Assembly (NCBI GenBank): GCA_017165825.1
Contig: CM029369.1
Coordinates: forward strand, 7,021,433 to 7,085,432
Source of the DNA: Hepsetus odoe
Lineage: Eukaryota; Chordata; Actinopteri; Characiformes; Hepsetidae
Direction of reading: 5' to 3'
DNA: 64,000 nucleotides
Both the position numbers and the translations under genes were made by a program. Of the stretch, positions 58,590-64,000 are shown piece after piece. The first letter of the stretch is position 1. Every line of letters starts with the position of its first letter. Below the pieces are notes generated by a model. It searched no databases, was not told where the DNA came from, and saw only the letters and a program-made list of their open reading frames with translations.

Positions 58590-58914
58590 CTGAAAGCAGA
58601 GAAACAGTCCCAATAAAACCGGGCTCTATTTGAAATCACACCCAAAACACTTTGTGTGCCGAGCATCTAACCCTTCGCTGGTCGAGAATGATACACTGCT
58701 TGGACAAAATTTTCCAGACGCACTTTCTAACTACTAATTCAACTACTTTAAGGTGCACCCTTGGCAAAGGCAGAGGCAGCTTGTAAAAACTTCAAACAAA
58801 AGCACTGTGAATAGAATAGGATGCTCTGGAGCAGCTGCACAGGAGCCTAGGTTTAGAAATAGTCATTTGCGGGCTAGAAATGATCATCCAATATCTGAAT
58901 CTCTCTCACTCTCT

Positions 58915-59165
58915 CTCATTTTCTAAGCAGCTTGTCCTGATTAGGGTTGGAGGCGGTGCTGGAGTCTGTCCCAGCTCTCACAGCATGCAAGTCAGGAAGA
59001 CACTCTAGAAAGATCGCCAGTCCATCGCAGGGCAGACACACAAACACACACTCACACCTAATGGGGCAATTTTAGCATCTCCAATCCACCTTATATGCAT
59101 GTCTTTGGATGGTGGGAGGAAACCGGAGCACTCGGAGGAAACCCACACAGAATATGCTGAGGCTG
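58915..59165 (-). repeat. L2-like/SINE dispersed repeat copy
   Basis: Contains TGGAGTCTGTCCCAGCTCTC, GATCGCCAGTCCATCGCAGG and GGTGGGAGGAAACCGGAGCA, the widely dispersed fish repeat also seen at 11826. Confidence 0.75.
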
Positions 59166-61290
59166 AATGCCATCAAACCCTCACAGGAAAAAAGAGCAGA
59201 AGCTGTTACTGCAGCAAAGTGAAGAAAAATCCCAGATTAGTACACTTAGGAGGGAAACGCTGAGGGAGCAGCTGTACAAGTTTAAACATATAAATAAAAA
59301 CAGAATTATGTATTAAAAAAAATAAAAAATTAAAGTGAATGAAGTTAAAAAAAAAACAAAAAAAAAACTGGCCTGTTCAAATTGGCTGGTGTTTGCTTGC
59401 TCAGCCCTCAAATTAATCACTAGATCACTCCATTACTCATTTAATCAGTGTCAGCTCTATTCAAAATCCTTGCATCATTCCTGACAATAACGGACAGAAA
59501 ATTTTATGAAAAAAATCAATATTATGGTAAGACTGGTACATTTTTTAACCTCACTGTAAACAGAACTACCCTTAAAGAAGTGCACAACGGATGGTTTGGA
59601 CCACATGCTGCATGCAGAGAGGTTCTCTCTGTCTGTCACAGTTAATCCACATAACCCCCCAGCACCGACGACAGGGCAGAGATGACTACACGTGAACGCA
59701 GAAAACCCTCACGTGCAGTCAGAAAAGGCTTTTGAGTGAAAAATATAATTTTTCATTCATTTCATGATCTGGGTGCTAAGCTGCTAAAACCGTAATTGAA
59801 CAGTCTCTGATTCTTCACCAGCAGTATTAGTGTAGCATACTGACGTTTTAGGAGGTGGAAATCTTGACCTTCATGGGTCCAGTTTAAGGTGCAGAGCAAA
59901 CACACAGCCTGAAGCCCTCATTTATGCAGTATAAACCAGGCCTCCGGGTGGGTCTACACAGCTGGGGGCCTAAAGCCCAGAACAGTGTGTGGAATAGAGA
60001 TATCCAGCTATTCCCACATAAACTACTCTACACAGCTACTGCTTTAAGTCAGTTTAAAGTCAAGTCAGTTTTATTTCGATAGCGTTTTGACAACTGTTGT
60101 TGTCACAAAGCAGCTTTACAGAATCCGGGTAAGAAACCCAAGTGAGCTGAGGGCAAAAGAGGCAAAACTCCCTTAAACTGACTTTCCTGTTATTATATTC
60201 TTTCTTGCCAATTGCCCAATAAATATGTATGTATATATAGCTCTGTATATGAATATCCTTTCTTTCTTTCTTGTTAAAGAGCCCTGTAAAACCTGAATTT
60301 CTCATTTGTGGGATAATAAATGATTATTCTACATTATTCTATGACCCAAAAGGGGAACCCATCCTCCTCTGGTCAACACAGGAGATAAAGAAGCTTTTCT
60401 GCTTTTAAACACATATATACACTCATTAACTTTATTACTGATGTACTGATTAAGCTACTGGTTATAATGAAGAGTATGTGCAATCATAGTTTACGAGGAA
60501 ATGTAACTAACCAAACTTTAGTTAAAGAGAAGATAACAGTAATAAAAAACATGTTTTAAAAGACTGCAAAACACTTACATATAATAATGACAAAGATCAC
60601 AAAGGAAAGAAAGAGTCTCTATTAGTGGAGCATTAAATATTCTTAAATGAATTAAAAATCTCTCATCCCTCCATCATAAAGATGAATGTAGCTCAGAATT
60701 CATAATGTATAAATAACTCTTAAGTTTTAAGAAGAGAAATATAACCAAACAATGCAAAGCTCATAGACTGGCAGTCTGGCCCACTAGATGAAGCAACCAA
60801 AACTTAAAGTGGCTTAAATCTGATATGCTGCTCTTCTGGCAGAACTTGGTTTCATTTAAAATTAAAATTAGATGAATTTTAAAAATGGAAACAAAAATGG
60901 AACAAAATCACAGTTCCTTCCAAATCAGAAGAACCCACACAAATAAAGCACTACTGCACACAGGTAAGAGGATGAGAATACGGCAGACACAGATAAACAA
61001 ATCACTGAACTGGATTTTAGATTAATTTAAACAAGCAATTTGGAGAATTGAATCAGTAAAAGAAACCACGCTCCCTATCTGTTCTGAAGAAGCAGATCCA
61101 GAACACAGCGCTCACCACACACACAGACAGCCTTTGTGCTGCATAGCAGGAGACTTTAGCCAGCACAGCACTTGAAAAACTGTGTGTGGTTTAATGTGAG
61201 TATGTGTGTTATGGGAGATGGTGCAATGGCATAATTCATGACCATAGTCATTTTGATGCATAGTGAGGGACGTGGAAGAAAACAGAAGGG

Positions 61291-61321
<31 letters not shown>

Positions 61322-62705
61322 TGTGTTTAACTGAAGAGAATGACAGCAACTCCTGGCCTCTCTCGCAGCACATCCAGTCTCACCTGCCAGGGAAAACCCA
61401 TATGAGGTCATACATATTACTGCAGCTTCAATTACAGTGGGGGGTGTGTGTGTATGTTCATTCCAAAGGGACATGGTGCAGTAGAATGGCTCTGTGGCTT
61501 TGCCTCCAGTGCAGATGTGATGCATACAGTGGGACTGCAGAAACCCAGCAGCAACCGTTACTACTGCCTGCATGGACACACTCACAGGAAGTGTATGTGT
61601 GTGACAGAGAGACAGAGAGAGAGAGAGAGAGAATAAGAGAAAGAGAGAATAAAGACCTAGACAGAGCACAGAACATTTAGAGAGACTTACAGAACGTTCC
61701 AGAAAATGTCTATGTTCAGGAACATGTTCTGCAGCTTCCAGGCTGTTTCTGGATGCTTCTTATTAGTCTGGATACTACTTAGACAGAGCTTTCTGCCATC
61801 TGTGGACCCTTGTCACCTTTGTGACCTCCATCTCAGAAAATGACTGCAGACTAATAAAGCTAGGCTTGACAAATCATATCAGTGGCCAAGAGGCTCTTCA
61901 CCAGAGACATGCTCAGCTACTGCCCTCACACTCAAGAGTGTGTAATAAGGTTTTCTTTAGCAAGGTCAATGCCACCCTCTCCAGCCTCAGAGAAGAAGAG
62001 TATAAGGACACACTCTGCACATAAGGGAGAGATGAGTGTCCATCTCGTTCCCTTAGATACGCAGACACACACACATGCACTCGCCTGGCTTTGATGCTTC
62101 AGTTTACACTGACAATATGCTAAACACTTTTTAAAATACTAGTTATGTTGGTATCACAGGGTTAAAGTAGAACATCAGAACATCTGAGAAATCTTGTCAA
62201 GCACATCCCACAAGTGCTTGATCAGACTGAAATCTGTCTTTGGCATGTTCCTCATACCATTGTTGAATAATGGTAGGACATAACCTATTGAAAGACACCA
62301 CTATAAACATATTTAAGTTCATTATTTTAAATGTACAATATTTAAGCAGGGCGTACTATTCAAAGCAGCATCCCCATGAATGGCAGGATGCAATGTTTCT
62401 CAGCAGAACATTGCCCAAAGAATCACACTGCAATAGACAGGGGTTATTGTGGGAACTCTGACCTGTCTGCAGTCACACAGCCCTCTATGCAGCAATTTGT
62501 TTCACACAACTGTATTATAGGTAGCATAAACCTCGTTCCCTTTTGCAGGCAAAAATAACTGACTACTTGTTTAATCAGACTTTTAGAAACCAATCTCCTT
62601 GTTAAGGGTGCCCTTGTGTTTGTAAAGCCCTCGGCTCTGTCCTCTTTAGTCAGGCAGCAAATTCAGTAAGATGGATGACTGCCCACCACCCGTATGGATT
62701 TCCTG
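59166..62705. other. Upstream PKP4 sequence, mostly unrecognised
   Basis: A common fish repeat fragment at about 60055-60180 (CAGTTTTATTTCGATAGCG, CACAAAGCAGCTTTACAG), a (GT)n tract at 61290-61318 and a GA tract at 61606-61632. No PKP4 exon could be recognised. Confidence 0.5.
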
Positions 62706-62707
62706 AA

Positions 62708-62872
62708 AGGAAGGGGTGTAACAGGCTACCACCTATGATACCAGGTTCAAATCCCACCTCTAGCACTACCACCACTGGGTCCCTGAGCAAGACCCTTAAC
62801 CCTGAGGTGCTCCCTATAATTAGGACATGATCTGGATAAGAGCATCTGATAAATGCTGCAAATGTAAATGTT
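62708..62872 (+). repeat. tRNA-like SINE, family B
   Basis: B box in CCAGGTTCAAATCCCACCTC, body CTGAGCAAGACCCTTAACCC and the tail GGATAAGAGCATCTGATAAA. The tail matches the end of the L2-like LINE at 40.2 kb, suggesting LINE-SINE partnership. Confidence 0.75.
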
Positions 62873-62982
62873 TCCAGCCAAACCCATCAATTACTGTGAG
62901 GGTTTCCTGAACTACAGACCAGATAGTCCAGTGTCTGAGTTAACTTCTAGATCGAATTGACCATCATAAGACCGTTTGCTTG

Positions 62983-63205
62983 TGGGGAAGTTGTGGCCTA
63001 GCAGTTAAGGCCCCTTAATTGAAGAAGTAATGGGTTTGAGTCCCAGAGCATTAGAATAGCCTACACTTGAGCAAGGTACATTGCCCAACACTGCCCCTGC
63101 ACTGGCTGCATGCTGCTGCACTCTGTGAATGGGTTTAACACATCAAATGTATTTCACTGTGGTGTGCTGGTTTTCACAATGACAAAAAGTCACTTTCATT
63201 TTAAG
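62983..63205 (+). repeat. tRNA-derived SINE, family A (copy 11, diverged)
   Basis: Plus copy: GGGGAAGTTGTGGCCTAGCA, GGGTTTGAGTCCC, TGAGCAAGGTACATTGCCC, ending AATGACAAAAAGTCACTTTC. The oldest-looking copy. Confidence 0.82.
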
Positions 63206-64000
63206 CTTTTGTATTCCACCCCTAAATAGGAGCAGCCAAAAGAAGAAGAAGTGTTCCACCTCTTGAAAGGAATCACTGTGAATATGATTTTAATGCTATA
63301 GATGATCAGTTTATTTGTCACAGATGAATATGTGGTCTGTGACATTACTGTGGCCTGGTGCAAGACCTCTGGTTGCTTCCATGATATCCTAGAACACTTT
63401 TCACATGAGTCAGAAAAGGGAAAAAAATTATTAGAATGAGAGGTGGAGAAAGAAAGCAGGAAAAGAAATGAAAAAAATGTATATATAAAAAAAATTTTAA
63501 AAAATTGAACAAAGGGGGGGGCAAAGAGCTAGAAAAGGACAGAATGAGACTTAAATGTAAAAGTGAGTGCGAGTGAAACAATGTGAAAGAGAAAGAAAGA
63601 AGGTAAATGAAATGAAAGCCAATGAAAGAAAGAAACTGCATGGCAGAGGGGACAGAATGAGAGATTAAAAGAGAAAGAATAATGAGACGGCGAGGGCGAG
63701 AGAGAGAGAGACTCCGATCCATTCTGACAGAGTAAGAGTGAGCAGCCCAGGGCTTGTTGGAGAGATTGAGTTTCAGGTGGGATTTGTCAGTTTGAAGTTA
63801 ATGAATCATCAGGAAACTCCAGTCTGGCTCTTCCCTCGGCCTGTCAGACACTCTACTCCTTACGTCACACACCTCAGCAAGAGGGGAACCACTTTAATCA
63901 ATCACTCTGATGCTTGATACAAGGTGCACCTGGCAAAAGAAAAGTGATGCTATAGCTAAGGGTTACACACGAGAAAGTGCACCAAAATGCAGACAAAAGA
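63206..64000. other. No recognised gene
   Basis: Purine-rich plus strand (GAAAGAGAAAG stretches, 63420-63715). The minus-strand 125-codon frame reflects this pyrimidine-rich composition, not a gene. Confidence 0.5.

Noticed and set aside
61112..61669. Minus-strand open frame of 185 codons as an upstream PKP4 exon
   Set aside because: Contains CA-repeat-derived His-Thr runs and no match to PKP4; the donor-like site at about 61393 alone is not enough.
1759..63205. The tRNA-like heads as functional tRNA genes
   Set aside because: They carry A and B boxes but lack a foldable mature tRNA and are joined to a common SINE body.

Overview
This is a eukaryotic, intron-rich window, almost certainly from a teleost fish. 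The evidence is GT-AG spliced genes of vertebrate families, many dispersed repeats of types common in fish (tRNA-derived SINEs, Tc1-like transposons, RTE-like and L2-like LINE fragments), abundant CA/GT microsatellites and an AT-rich background. I cannot name the species. No bacterial, phage, CRISPR or viral feature was found.

Two genes dominate, both on the minus strand. (1) SLC37A1, a complete reconstruction of 17 coding exons (6230-21625) giving 498 residues in one continuous frame with every phase matching. A candidate non-coding first exon and GC-rich promoter with an ETS/CRE-like motif lie near 23.85 kb. (2) PKP4 (plakophilin-4/p0071), the last 15 coding exons (34400-58589), about 796 residues. 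They cover the end of the N-terminal region, the whole armadillo domain and the C-terminal tail with its DSWV PDZ ligand; the 5' exons lie beyond the right end of the window. The two genes have no evident functional link: one is a phosphate-coupled sugar-phosphate antiporter of the ER, the other a junctional armadillo protein.

Layout: 1-1.1 kb is degenerate sequence and a 30-bp minisatellite. About 1.14-1.46 kb is a GC-rich promoter-like block with an NRF-1-type palindrome. 1.7-5.7 kb holds SINEs and simple repeats. 6.2-21.8 kb is SLC37A1, with an RTE-like LINE in one intron and a stack of nested transposons in another. 23.16-23.56 kb is a second 30-bp minisatellite. About 24.05-30.54 kb is a 6.5-kb trinucleotide-based satellite with AGT-rich arms and an AGC/CAG-rich core, beginning within about 200 bp of the candidate SLC37A1 promoter. 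30.6-32.3 kb is a broken Tc1-like element carrying a nested SINE. 34.4-58.6 kb is PKP4. 58.6-64 kb is intron or upstream sequence with repeat fragments.

The observations most worth a second look are the bipartite AGT/AGC satellite next to a promoter, two PKP4 exons flanked at their splice sites by complementary (UG)n and (CA)n tracts, nested insertions with readable target-site duplications, and a pair of roughly 300-bp related sequences of unknown family at 46.9 and 50.1 kb. I found no convincing new protein system: the very long open frames at 24-30.5 kb are a by-product of a stop-free, three-base-multiple repeat.
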